From Planctomycetaceae bacterium UBA4732 (GTDB lineage: Bacteria; Planctomycetota; Planctomycetia; Gemmatales; Gemmataceae), in the NCBI GenBank assembly GCA_002404095.1, contig DHJA01000120.1:15003-21640 (forward strand): a DNA stretch of 6,638 nt, in the 5' to 3' direction. The stretch's first letter is position 1. Each line of letters begins with the position of its first letter. The notes below the pieces were generated by a model. It did not search any database, was not told the origin of the DNA, and saw only the letters and a list, made by a program, of their open reading frames with translations. The translations under genes and the position numbers were made by a program. Below are positions 1-6,108 of this stretch, in pieces.

Positions 1-54
1 GACCCGAAGGGGAGCGCGTCTCCCTCGCGCTCCCCTTCGGGTCGCGGCTAAACG
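1..54. repeat. Palindromic intergenic repeat (left copy), possible terminator of glgC
   Basis: Bases 1-18 (GACCCGAAGGGGAGCGCG) pair perfectly with bases 26-43 around a 7-nt loop (19-25, TCTCCCT), giving a very stable 18-bp hairpin. The tail 44-54 (GCGGCTAAACG) belongs to the same element, because bases 36-54 recur as an exact reverse complement at 6620-6638. The window starts at the hairpin base, so a mirrored CGTTTAGCCGC arm is probably cut off on the left. The element lies 22 bp downstream of the glgC stop codon and could terminate that transcript. No run of T residues is visible inside the window to confirm an intrinsic terminator. Repetition at two unrelated gene borders indicates an interspersed repeat family rather than a gene-specific terminator. 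Confidence 0.75.
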
Positions 55-76
55 GCTTTCACAACAGAAATGATTT

Positions 77-1366
77 TTAGAGGACCGCCCCGTCCGGCAC
101 GACGGCGCCGCGCGGAATCACCACCACGCCGTCGCGGATGACAAAGTTATCGCCTTCGTCGTTGGCGACGCCGCGGCGGTTGACGATCCGGACGCCGTGA
201 CCAATACGACATTCCTTATCCAAAATAGCTCTTTCAATCACCACGTCGTCGCCGATCACCAAATCGGGTAAGCCGCGCGTCTTGTTGGCGGCGCGTTCGG
301 CGTCGGTCTCGAACTTGTCGGCGCCCAGCATGATTACGTCGCGCAGCGTGACGTTCCGGCCGAGGCGACTGCGGACGCCGAGGACGCAATTCTCCAGGTC
401 GGCGCCGGGATGGATCACACAACCATCGCTGATGAGTACGTGCTTCATCTTGCAGGCGCCGCTGACGCGCGACGCGGGCAGAAATCGCATGCGCGTATAA
501 ATGACGCCTTCGGGGCTGTGGAAGTCGAAAGGCGGGTCGTCGCCGGCCAGGGCGAGATTGGCCTCATGGTAGGCTTTGATGGTGCCGACGTCTTCCCAGT
601 ACCCATCGAAAAGGTGGGCGACGACGGTGTGCGACCGGATGCTGCGCGGAAAGATTTCCTTGCCGAAATCCGTGGCGAGCGGCCGGGCGTTGAGCAGATC
701 GAGCAAGGCTTTGCGAGAGAAAAGGTAAATGCCCATGCTGGCCAGGAAAGGCCGGCCGTTGCAGCGGATGCCGCGGCGCTCGATCCATTCTTCTGGGGTG
801 CGCAGCGGATCGGCCGCCTCGTCGGTCTGCGGCTTCTCGACAAAGCCGACGACGCGGCCGGCGTCGTCGAGACGGACGATGCCGCAGCCGGCGACCTGCT
901 CGCGGGCCACGGGCAGCACGGCGATGGTCACGTCGGCCTGATTTTCTTTATGCGTCTTGACCAGCTGGCGGAAGTCCATGCGGTAGAGCTGATCGCCGGA
1001 CAGGATGAGGATTTCGGCGGAACTGTCTTCGACGACATAGCGGATCTGTTGACGGACGGCGTCGGCGGTGCCCTGATACCAGTCGGCGGAGTCGTTGGTC
1101 TGCTGGGCGGCCAGCACCTCGACGAAGCCGCCGCCGAACGGATCGAATTTGTAGGTGTTGGCGATATGGCGGTGAAGGCTGACGCTGAGGAACTGCGTGA
1201 GAACGTAGATGCGATTGCAGCCGCTGTTGATGCAGTTACTGATGGGGATGTCGATGAGGCGATACTTGCCGGCGACGGGCACGGCCGGCTTGCTGCGGAG
1301 CTGGGTGAGCGGATAAAGGCGGGTGCCGCGGCCGCCGCCGAGGATGAGGCTAAGGACGTTGTTCAT
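77..1366 (-). CDS. glgC: Glucose-1-phosphate adenylyltransferase (ADP-glucose pyrophosphorylase)
   Basis: This cytoplasmic enzyme makes ADP-glucose and pyrophosphate from ATP and glucose 1-phosphate, the committed step of bacterial glycogen synthesis. The 429-residue product has the normal family length. The N-terminal nucleotidyltransferase domain shows GGGRGTRLYPLT (10-21), SKPAVPVAGKYRLIDIPISN (25-44), WYQGTADAVRQ (96-106), SGDQLYRMD (123-131), the sugar-phosphate motif FVEKP (175-179), DFGKEIFP (233-240) and GYWEDVGTIKAYHEAN (255-270). The region after about 300 has the repetitive hydrophobic pattern of the left-handed beta-helix domain. Overall it resembles cyanobacterial/plant-type GlgC. 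The ATG start puts the nucleotide-binding loop at the usual distance from the N terminus. A weak GGGG sits 7 nt upstream of it. The gene is transcribed alone on this strand within the window, divergently from a toxin-antitoxin operon, and an inverted repeat about 65-80 bp upstream may regulate it. Allosteric effectors cannot be read from the sequence. Confidence 0.97.
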   Translation of the reverse strand: MNNVLSLILGGGRGTRLYPLTQLRSKPAVPVAGKYRLIDIPISNCINSGCNRIYVLTQFLSVSLHRHIANTYKFDPFGGGFVEVLAAQQTNDSADWYQGTADAVRQQIRYVVEDSSAEILILSGDQLYRMDFRQLVKTHKENQADVTIAVLPVAREQVAGCGIVRLDDAGRVVGFVEKPQTDEAADPLRTPEEWIERRGIRCNGRPFLASMGIYLFSRKALLDLLNARPLATDFGKEIFPRSIRSHTVVAHLFDGYWEDVGTIKAYHEANLALAGDDPPFDFHSPEGVIYTRMRFLPASRVSGACKMKHVLISDGCVIHPGADLENCVLGVRSRLGRNVTLRDVIMLGADKFETDAERAANKTRGLPDLVIGDDVVIERAILDKECRIGHGVRIVNRRGVANDEGDNFVIRDGVVVIPRGAVVPDGAVL

Positions 1367-1429
1367 GGCGAAACCCCGCGCGCATGGCGCCTTCAGGATC
1401 GGATCGCGTGGTCGGAAGCCGAGCGATGG

Positions 1430-1447
1430 AGGTATGTTATCATACCT
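1430..1447. promoter_or_regulatory. 18-bp inverted repeat in the glgC / antitoxin divergent region
   Basis: AGGTATGTTATCATACCT has two perfect 7-bp arms (AGGTATG / CATACCT) around a 4-nt centre. It lies 64-81 bp upstream of the glgC start. On the minus strand it contains TATGAT, a 5/6 match to a -10 box pointing toward glgC, although no good -35 sequence is visible 16-18 bp further upstream. The shape suits a dimeric transcription factor site overlapping the glgC promoter. It is a lone site, and no regulator gene in the window points to what would bind it. Confidence 0.4.
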
Positions 1448-1530
1448 TGACGCGCGAGGGGAAAGAGGATTCCGTAAGTTTGTGTAGTTCGAGGTGGGAC
1501 TGTAGAGGCGCCGTATTCAGCCTGTGGAAA

Positions 1531-1546
1531 TGGTATAGTGTCTACA
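1531..1546 (+). promoter_or_regulatory. Extended -10 promoter, probably giving a leaderless antitoxin mRNA
   Basis: TGG followed by TATAGT (1534-1539) forms an extended -10 element (TGnTATAAT with one mismatch). No convincing -35 hexamer lies 16-18 bp upstream, as is common with extended -10 promoters. The expected transcription start, 6-7 bases after the -10, falls on the A of the antitoxin ATG at 1546. The 6 bases between leave no room for a ribosome binding site. A short inverted pair, TGTAGA (1501-1506) and TCTACA (1541-1546), flanks the promoter and might serve in autoregulation, but 6-bp arms this far apart may be chance. Confidence 0.5.
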
Positions 1547-1785
1547 TGACTACAATCAGCGTTCATGAAATGCAGCGCGATCCCCTCGGTTGCCTCCGCC
1601 GGGTTGAGGCGGGAGAAACGCTCGTCGTTGTGCGGGACGAACAGGCCGTGGCGGAGATCAAGCCCATGCCGATCCAAGCCGACCAGCCGCGACCCTTCGG
1701 GCTGTGCGCTGGAGAGTTTACCGTCCCCACCGACTTCGATGAATCGCTGCCCGAAAGCATTCTGAAGGAGTTCGAGGGCCAATGA
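1546..1785 (+). CDS. Type II toxin-antitoxin antitoxin, Phd/YefM family
   Basis: The 79-residue product starts MTTISVHEMQRDPLGCLRRV and continues with EAGETLVVVRDEQAVAEIKP, the usual N-terminal DNA-binding fold of Phd/YefM antitoxins. The C-terminal tail (RPFGLCAGEF, then VPTDFDESLPESILKEFEG) is the kind that wraps around a PIN-domain toxin. In this family the antitoxin neutralises its toxin and represses its own operon. The ATG at 1546 is chosen because the family fold begins there. The frame is open further upstream to 1384, but that sequence is not family-like and would run through the promoter. The stop codon overlaps the toxin start (ATGA, 1782-1785), so the two are translationally coupled. 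AAGGAG (1765-1770), inside this gene, can serve as the toxin's ribosome binding site 11 nt before its start. Confidence 0.9.
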   Translation: MTTISVHEMQRDPLGCLRRVEAGETLVVVRDEQAVAEIKPMPIQADQPRPFGLCAGEFTVPTDFDESLPESILKEFEGQ

Positions 1786-2169
1786 GGCTCTTGCTTGATA
1801 CGCATGTCTTTCTCTGGTATATCGCCGGCGATCCACGCCTGCCGGCCGCATTCCGCGGACCCATTCAGAACTCGGCCAACGAGGTGTATCTGAGTGTGGC
1901 GTCCGTTTGGGAAGCGGTCATCAAGTTTGGAATCGGTAAATTACCTCCCAGCGCCGCCGCAGGATTACCTGCCCCGCCAGCGTGAGCGGCACCAGATCGC
2001 AAGCCTCCCTATCAACGAAGCGACGTTCATCGATCTCGCCAAACTGCCGCTGCTGCATCGCGATCCGTTTGACCGAATCTTAATCGCTCAGGCGCTCCAA
2101 CACGACCTGACCCTCGCCACGGTGGACGACGGAGTGCGCGCGTATCCTGTCAAGCTGCTCGCGATCTAA
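1782..2169 (+). pseudogene. VapC-type PIN-domain toxin, interrupted by a frameshift
   Basis: VapC toxins are Mg2+-dependent ribonucleases with a PIN domain. The first frame (1782-1985) encodes MRLLLDTHVFLWY with catalytic D6, and SVASVWEAVIKFGIGKLP with E44. It then turns non-family and stops at 1983-1985. The family sequence continues in the +1 frame from about 1945-1950 (PAPPQDYLPRQRERHQI), including HRDPFDRILIAQA (acidic D at 2071-2073) and ATVDD (D at 2125-2127), and ends with TAA at 2167-2169. The switch lies near CCTCCCA (1944-1950). Omitting one C there yields a 128-residue protein, and adding two bases gives 129, both normal lengths for the family. All four active-site acids survive, so the lesion is recent, a sequencing error, or, less likely, a real +1 ribosomal shift. 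Everything else is intact: ATGA overlap with the antitoxin, internal ribosome binding site, and position as second gene of the operon. If truly broken, the antitoxin now stands alone. Confidence 0.85.
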
Positions 2170-2180
2170 CGGATAGATCG
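2162..2180 (+). terminator. Small hairpin at the end of the toxin gene, weak terminator candidate
   Basis: CGATCTA (2162-2168) and TAGATCG (2174-2180) form a perfect 7-bp stem with a 5-nt loop, overlapping the toxin stop codon. A loosely T-rich stretch (AATCGTTTGTATT) follows, but there is no clean T run. It may attenuate toxin-operon readthrough into the next gene, which has its own promoter immediately downstream. The evidence is structural only. Confidence 0.25.
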
Positions 2181-2186
2181 AATCGT

Positions 2187-2215
2187 TTGTATTCGCCGCC
2201 GCCGGTTATTATAAT
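2187..2215 (+). promoter_or_regulatory. Sigma-70-type promoter for the small hypothetical gene
   Basis: TTGTAT (2187-2192, 4/6 match to the -35 consensus) is separated by exactly 17 bp from a perfect TATAAT (2210-2215). Transcription would start near 2222, about 30 nt before the preferred start codon of the next gene. This is the best-formed promoter in the window and shows that the hypothetical gene does not depend on the toxin-antitoxin operon. Confidence 0.7.
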
Positions 2216-2250
2216 CGAAGAGTAATCCTTATGCACGCGAGGACATGCAA

Positions 2251-2508
2251 ATGGCACCCGACGAACTCCGCGACGCCATCAAACGCCAACCGTTCCAGCC
2301 GTTTCGTTTGGTTATGACGGATGGGGTGGGCTACGAGATCCGCCACCCTGACCTGTTATGGGTGGGGCAGCGTACCGCTCAAGTCGGTTTGACGGGTCAA
2401 CCCGGCCAGACCTTTTACGAGCGGTCGGTTTACGTGGACCTGTTGCACGTCATCCGCCTGGAACCATTGCAAGCGGCCGCTACTCCGCCGCAGAACGGCG
2501 CCGGGTAA
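2251..2508 (+). CDS. Small conserved hypothetical protein, planctomycete type
   Basis: The gene encodes about 85 residues from ATG 2251. An alternative ATG at 2245 adds two residues. GAGG at 2239-2242 sits 8 nt before ATG 2251 but only 2 nt before ATG 2245, which favours 2251. The protein begins MAPDELRDAIKRQPFQPFRL and continues with MTDGVGYEIRHPDLLWVG and a C-terminal VYVDLLHVIRLEPL, so it looks like a short alpha-plus-beta-strand domain. From memory, small proteins with the same pattern (a QPFxPFR element, a TDG turn, xxRHPE/D, and a terminal HIxRLEP) recur in planctomycete genomes without known function. There is no signal peptide, membrane segment or catalytic motif. It has its own promoter. 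The next gene faces it, so it is probably monocistronic. No function is assigned. Confidence 0.75.
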   Translation: MAPDELRDAIKRQPFQPFRLVMTDGVGYEIRHPDLLWVGQRTAQVGLTGQPGQTFYERSVYVDLLHVIRLEPLQAAATPPQNGAG

Positions 2509-2559
2509 GAGTATCCGTCAACCTTGTCCGCTCTTTTAAGCGATGGCGGAGAAACCCAG

Positions 2560-2579
2560 CGCGATCGCGGACTATAGTC
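2560..2579. other. Two abutting 10-bp perfect palindromes in the convergent spacer
   Basis: CGCGATCGCG (2560-2569) is followed directly by GACTATAGTC (2570-2579). Each is a perfect palindrome. The second overlaps the stop codon of the minus-strand membrane-protein gene. The 69-bp spacer between the two convergent genes (2509-2577) shows no classical hairpin plus T-run terminator. These palindromes, together with a weak CGCT/AGCG pair at 2529-2542, are the only structure visible. Their role is unknown and chance is possible. Confidence 0.3.
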
Positions 2580-2835
2580 AATCCGGTAGCATTCGCCACA
2601 GCCGCCACAGGAAAATGGAAAGACTAAAAGGCAGCCCGATCAGTGCGGCGATGTAACCTGAAACGACAATCACGAAGACAGTCCATCCGTCACGCAGTCC
2701 AGTATAAGACAAAGCACCGTAGGCCATACCAATCCCGAAGAATGCGGCTTCGGTGAGCAGCCCCCAGCAAAATGCGATGACGAGTTTGACAAGCAAGTTC
2801 CACACGGACATTTCCCGCCTGCTTGAGTCTGGCAC
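2578..2835 (-). CDS. Small integral membrane protein of unknown function
   Basis: The 85-residue product has a short charged N terminus (MPDSSRRE), then a long hydrophobic stretch at about 12-43 and a second at about 51-77, separated by the polar turn TGLRDG. It ends in a basic/aromatic tail (WRLWRMLPD). This predicts two, possibly three, membrane spans. I do not recognise the family. The start is GTG at 2833-2835, supported by GGAGGA (2843-2848) exactly 7 nt upstream, the strongest Shine-Dalgarno in the window. An internal ATG at 2809-2811 would give a shorter form but is less well supported. The gene begins 34 bp after the hemG stop on the same strand and is probably the last gene of that operon. 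The position might suggest a membrane role connected to heme enzymes, but nothing in the sequence proves it. Confidence 0.7.
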   Translation of the reverse strand: MPDSSRREMSVWNLLVKLVIAFCWGLLTEAAFFGIGMAYGALSYTGLRDGWTVFVIVVSGYIAALIGLPFSLSIFLWRLWRMLPD

Positions 2836-2869
2836 GGCTCGCTCCTCCGGTGAAAGTCTTGTGTGGATG

Positions 2870-4270
2870 TTACTTCTCTAGCTTACCTTTCGTCAATTCA
2901 CTCGCCTGCACCGCGAGGCGGCCCGCCTGTTCCACGCAATCGTTGAGGGCCACGCCGCGATAGGCATTGCCACCCAGGAACAAACCCGCATGCCGCGCCG
3001 CGCGCTCTTCAATCCAGGCAACGCGCTCCAGATGGCCGAGGTGATATTGGGGGATCGCCCTGTCCCAGCGGACGATCTGATGAAACACCGGCGCCGCCTC
3101 CACGCCCATCGACTGCCGCAACTCGCCGCGCACGGCCGTAAGCAGGCGATCATCGTCCCAGTCCACGATTTCCGGCCGGTTCCAGCCGCCGCACATCGCC
3201 CGCAGCAGTACCGCATCCGCCGGCGAGCGGTCGGGAAAGATGGAGGAACACCACTGTACGCCCAGCACGTCGCGGCGTTCACGCTGCGGCGACAGGTAGC
3301 CGAAGCCTTCTAGTGACATCGGCATGTCACTGAGCCGATAGCCCAGCGCGACCACAGCCACACGGTTGTAGGTGATGCCGTCGATCTTCGCCGCTAGCTC
3401 GGCGTCCTCGTCGGCAAGGAGGGCCGCTTGCTGATAGGCGGGGCAAGTCAGCGCCACGGCGTCGGCCTTCCAGGCGTCGCGGCCCTCGGCCCGCACTTGC
3501 CAACCGCTTTCCTGAGATCGTCGCACCGATTGGACGGCAACGCCCATGACAGGCGGCGTCCGTAGCCGGCCGCACAGCGTCTCGATCAAGAGACTAAGCC
3601 CCTCTCGGAAGGACCACATGCGGCCGGCCCGTCCCGGCGGTTGGCCTTGTGCCGCTGCCTCAGATCTTCGCTTGCGCGCGGCGGCGACGAAGCCGTTGCG
3701 GACGCTGCCGTGTTCGCGTTCCATACGCACGAGCCGAGGAAACGCCGCGCGCACGCTGAGGAGCGTCGGATCGCCGGCGTAGATTCCGGTGACGAAGGCG
3801 TCGGCCAGCGTCTCGGCGACTTCGCTGCCAGCGCGGCGGCGCACAAAGGCGTCGATGGATTCATCGGCGTCGTCGCGGCGCGGCGGACGGAAGCGCTCGG
3901 CCAAGAGATTGAACTTGCCTCGCCAGCTGAGGACGCCGCTACCCAGAAACGACCACATGCTGCCGGGCAACAGGCGCAGCCGGCCTTTGACCAGTAAAAA
4001 GCGGTTGCGTCCGGCCGCTTCGCTGGCGGCGGTCAGGCGGTCGCCGAGGCCAAGTTCGCGGCAGAGATCGAGAGTGGCGGGGTTCGTGTCGAGAAAGCCG
4101 TTGGGGCCGGCCTCCACGCAGAAACCGTCGCGGTGAAGCGTGTTAACAGTGCCGCCGAGCCGCGGCTGCTGTTCGAGGACCACGACCTCAGCAGTCGGCA
4201 GGCGTTGTTCCAGACGATAAGCCAGCGTCAGGCCCGAAATGCCGCCGCCGACGATCACAATTCGGGTCAT
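2870..4270 (-). CDS. hemG: Protoporphyrinogen/coproporphyrinogen oxidase, HemY-type FAD enzyme
   Basis: This FAD-dependent enzyme performs the six-electron oxidation of protoporphyrinogen IX (or coproporphyrinogen III in the coproporphyrin branch) near the end of heme synthesis, usually at the membrane face. The 466-residue product has an N-terminal dinucleotide-binding fold with GGGISGL (8-14), an acidic residue after the second strand (E33) and the LGG turn (38-40). It then has VEAGPNGF (52-59) and a C-terminal FAD-binding segment [18 protein letters not shown] (433-450). These are the hallmarks of the HemY/PPOX family, which is unrelated to the flavodoxin-like E. coli HemG. ATG at 4268-4270 is preferred: it overlaps the upstream stop as ATGA. 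A GTG six bases earlier (4274-4276) would add two residues. Whether the substrate is protoporphyrinogen or coproporphyrinogen cannot be decided without the hemH/hemQ context. Confidence 0.92.
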   Translation of the reverse strand: MTRIVIVGGGISGLTLAYRLEQRLPTAEVVVLEQQPRLGGTVNTLHRDGFCVEAGPNGFLDTNPATLDLCRELGLGDRLTAASEAAGRNRFLLVKGRLRLLPGSMWSFLGSGVLSWRGKFNLLAERFRPPRRDDADESIDAFVRRRAGSEVAETLADAFVTGIYAGDPTLLSVRAAFPRLVRMEREHGSVRNGFVAAARKRRSEAAAQGQPPGRAGRMWSFREGLSLLIETLCGRLRTPPVMGVAVQSVRRSQESGWQVRAEGRDAWKADAVALTCPAYQQAALLADEDAELAAKIDGITYNRVAVVALGYRLSDMPMSLEGFGYLSPQRERRDVLGVQWCSSIFPDRSPADAVLLRAMCGGWNRPEIVDWDDDRLLTAVRGELRQSMGVEAAPVFHQIVRWDRAIPQYHLGHLERVAWIEERAARHAGLFLGGNAYRGVALNDCVEQAGRLAVQASELTKGKLEK

Positions 4271-5106
4271 AGCCACAACCGCACCTTATCGAGCAACCGC
4301 TGCGGCAACTTGGCCTCGACGACGCGACGCACCTCTTGCGGATGATAGCGAGTGCTGAAATGGGCGCAGATAATCAGCTCGTTCTCGAAGCGGTCGGCGC
4401 GTTCGATGAAGTCGTCCAGGTGCATGTGGCCGAACTTGTGGATCTTCTCGCGCCGATGATTCGGCCGGACAAAACTCATCTCTGTTATCAGGATTTTGGC
4501 CTGGTACACCGACGGATGCGCGTCCATGCCGGCCGGGCTAGTGTCGCCGGTGTAGGCCAAGATTGGCGTGCGTACCTCATGCGTCACCGGCGTACCGGAA
4601 AGCCGAAGGTCGCGGATCTTCTCACCGGGCCAACCTTGGTACTCCTCCTTGAGCTTGAAACGCCGTTCCCACACCACATAACCAACCGACGGAATCGTAT
4701 GCGTCGTGGCGAAGGGCACGACCACATGCTCGCGCGACAATGGAATTTCCTCGCCGGGGGTGACGCCGTGAAGGTTGCAGATCATCCGGCCGCGGTCGAG
4801 GCGGTGAAAGATCAGCAGCAAGCGACGGACATCCTCCAGGGCGTAGGCCGGCAGGTAGATGTCGGGCGGCGCCATGCGCATCATACGGCGGCGGGCGACG
4901 TAGACCGGCAGGGCGGCGATGTGATCGAGGTGCGTGTGGGTGAGCAGCCATGTCGGCGTGCCCATGAAGTCCCACGGGTGGGCGCCGAGGTCGAAGCCGA
5001 TCTTTAATTCGGGGATGCGCCAGTAGGATTGCACCGCGGCGCGCGAATAGCCTTCAATGGTCAGGCCGGCGTGCTGGCAAGACAGGTACGGTGCGTTGTC
5101 AACCAT
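4267..5106 (-). CDS. Metallo-beta-lactamase-fold hydrolase similar to plant short tRNase Z
   Basis: The 279-residue product has the metal-binding signature THTHLDH (56-62: H57, H59, D61, H62), followed by [20 protein letters not shown] with the bridging Asp, [17 protein letters not shown] and HFSTRY with the last metal-ligand His. These occur in the order expected for RNase Z. Tracts such as [27 protein letters not shown] and [10 protein letters not shown] match, as I remember it, the Arabidopsis short tRNase Z (TRZ1) family more closely than bacterial Rnz. Members of that family cleave the 3' trailer of pre-tRNAs. That activity is plausible here but unproven, and some MBL relatives have other phosphodiesterase roles. 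ATG 5106 lacks a clear Shine-Dalgarno. It lies 81 bp after hemC, and its stop overlaps hemG by ATGA. Confidence 0.8.
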   Translation of the reverse strand: MVDNAPYLSCQHAGLTIEGYSRAAVQSYWRIPELKIGFDLGAHPWDFMGTPTWLLTHTHLDHIAALPVYVARRRMMRMAPPDIYLPAYALEDVRRLLLIFHRLDRGRMICNLHGVTPGEEIPLSREHVVVPFATTHTIPSVGYVVWERRFKLKEEYQGWPGEKIRDLRLSGTPVTHEVRTPILAYTGDTSPAGMDAHPSVYQAKILITEMSFVRPNHRREKIHKFGHMHLDDFIERADRFENELIICAHFSTRYHPQEVRRVVEAKLPQRLLDKVRLWL

Positions 5107-5187
5107 GAAAAGCCGTTGGCAAGGGTCGGGGGCGCGAAGTCATTCCTCTATGAGGAGAGGATACAAAACCAAGGCGATGGGTTCTCG

Positions 5188-6108
5188 TCACCTTTGCATC
5201 GCCAGCAATTCCCGCGCTCCCTGTTCCAACATCCGCTCCGCCAAAGCTTGGCCGATTTGCTCGGCATCGACGGCCGGCCCCTCCGCCTCATCCGCCACGC
5301 GCCGCGACCCGTCCGGCGCCAACACCGCGGCGTGAAGTGTCAGCCGGTATCCATCGATCACAGCCCGCGCACCAATTGGCACAAGGCAACCGCCGCCTAG
5401 GCCGCGCAACAAAGCGCGTTCGGCCAATACCGCTTGCCGCGTCGGCGCGTCGTTCAACAACTCCAGCACGGTTAGGGTCGTTCGGTCGTCGCTGCGGCAC
5501 TCCAACCCAAGGGCGCCTTGGCCGACAGCCGGAAGCATCCATAACGGGTCCAATATCTCTGTAATATTCGATGACAGGCCCAGGCGCTCCAGCCCCGCTT
5601 GTGCCAGAATGATAGCGTCGAGGTTCTGCTCATCGAGCTTATGCAGCCGTGTTCCTACGTTGCCGCGAATCGCCGTCAGCTTCAGGTCGGGCCGACGGTG
5701 TAACGCCTGCGCCCGCCGGCGTAGACTGCCGGTGGCGACGACGGCGCCCTGCGGCAAATCGTCGAAGCGGGCGTGGCGCCGCGACACGAAAACGTCGCCC
5801 GTCGCCCCGCGCGGCGGGACCGCTCCCAATGTCAGACCTTCAACATGCGTGGTCGGCAGGTCCTTCAGACTATGCACGGCCACATCGACGACGTTGCTCA
5901 GGAGGGCGCGTTGAATCTCCTTGGTGAACACGCCGTCGCCGCCAATTTGCGACAGTGGTAGGTCGCGCACCACGTCGCCTGACGTTTCAATTTGAACCAA
6001 CTCAATGGGACGCGGCGCGGTCAACGGCTGAAGGCGTCCTGCGACGTACTCCGCTTGCCAGAGGGCCAAGGGACTGCCGCGCGTGCCGATGCGAAGGGGA
6101 AGAATCAT
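5188..6108 (-). CDS. hemC: Hydroxymethylbilane synthase (porphobilinogen deaminase)
   Basis: HemC condenses four porphobilinogens into linear hydroxymethylbilane, an early step of tetrapyrrole synthesis in the cytoplasm. The 306-residue product is full length and has all the expected motifs: IGTRGSPLALWQA (7-19), FTKEIQRALL (61-70), HSLKDLP (79-85) with the catalytic Asp at 83, GSLRRRAQ (127-134), IRGNVGTRLHKL (148-159) and GGGCLVPIG (238-246). Cys241 is the attachment residue for the dipyrromethane cofactor. The ATG at 6106-6108 overlaps the stop of the upstream HIT gene as ATGA, so the two are probably translationally coupled. Downstream, the spacer of 81 bp to the MBL gene shows no convincing terminator or promoter. 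Confidence 0.97.
   Translation of the reverse strand: MILPLRIGTRGSPLALWQAEYVAGRLQPLTAPRPIELVQIETSGDVVRDLPLSQIGGDGVFTKEIQRALLSNVVDVAVHSLKDLPTTHVEGLTLGAVPPRGATGDVFVSRRHARFDDLPQGAVVATGSLRRRAQALHRRPDLKLTAIRGNVGTRLHKLDEQNLDAIILAQAGLERLGLSSNITEILDPLWMLPAVGQGALGLECRSDDRTTLTVLELLNDAPTRQAVLAERALLRGLGGGCLVPIGARAVIDGYRLTLHAAVLAPDGSRRVADEAEGPAVDAEQIGQALAERMLEQGARELLAMQR

Noticed and set aside
410..1450. Long plus-strand open frame (346 codons) opposite glgC
   Set aside because: It is the antisense shadow of a clear, motif-complete glgC in GC-rich DNA. Its translation is low-complexity and A/G/D/E-rich with no family motifs.
1384..1545. Upstream in-frame extension of the antitoxin to an earlier ATG
   Set aside because: The extra 54 residues are not family-like and would cross the inverted repeat and the promoter. 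The Phd fold starts at ATG 1546.
1393..1851. Minus-strand open frame of 152 codons across the toxin-antitoxin start
   Set aside because: It is antisense to the recognised antitoxin and toxin N terminus and has no recognisable motif.
4336..5007. Plus-strand open frame of 223 codons opposite the MBL gene
   Set aside because: It is an antisense shadow of an MBL-fold gene with all metal-binding motifs. Its translation is unstructured and rich in H, R and V.
5099..5143. Possible 14-codon leader ORF ([14 protein letters not shown]) overlapping the MBL start on the minus strand
   Set aside because: The AGAGGA that could serve as ribosome binding site touches the ATG with no spacer. There is no attenuator-like codon run, and the small 5-bp hairpin at 5144-5156 is weak. 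Chance is the simpler reading.
5107..5187. Internal promoter between hemC and the MBL gene
   Set aside because: Minus-strand TTGGTT and TAGAGG are too far from consensus to support a call.
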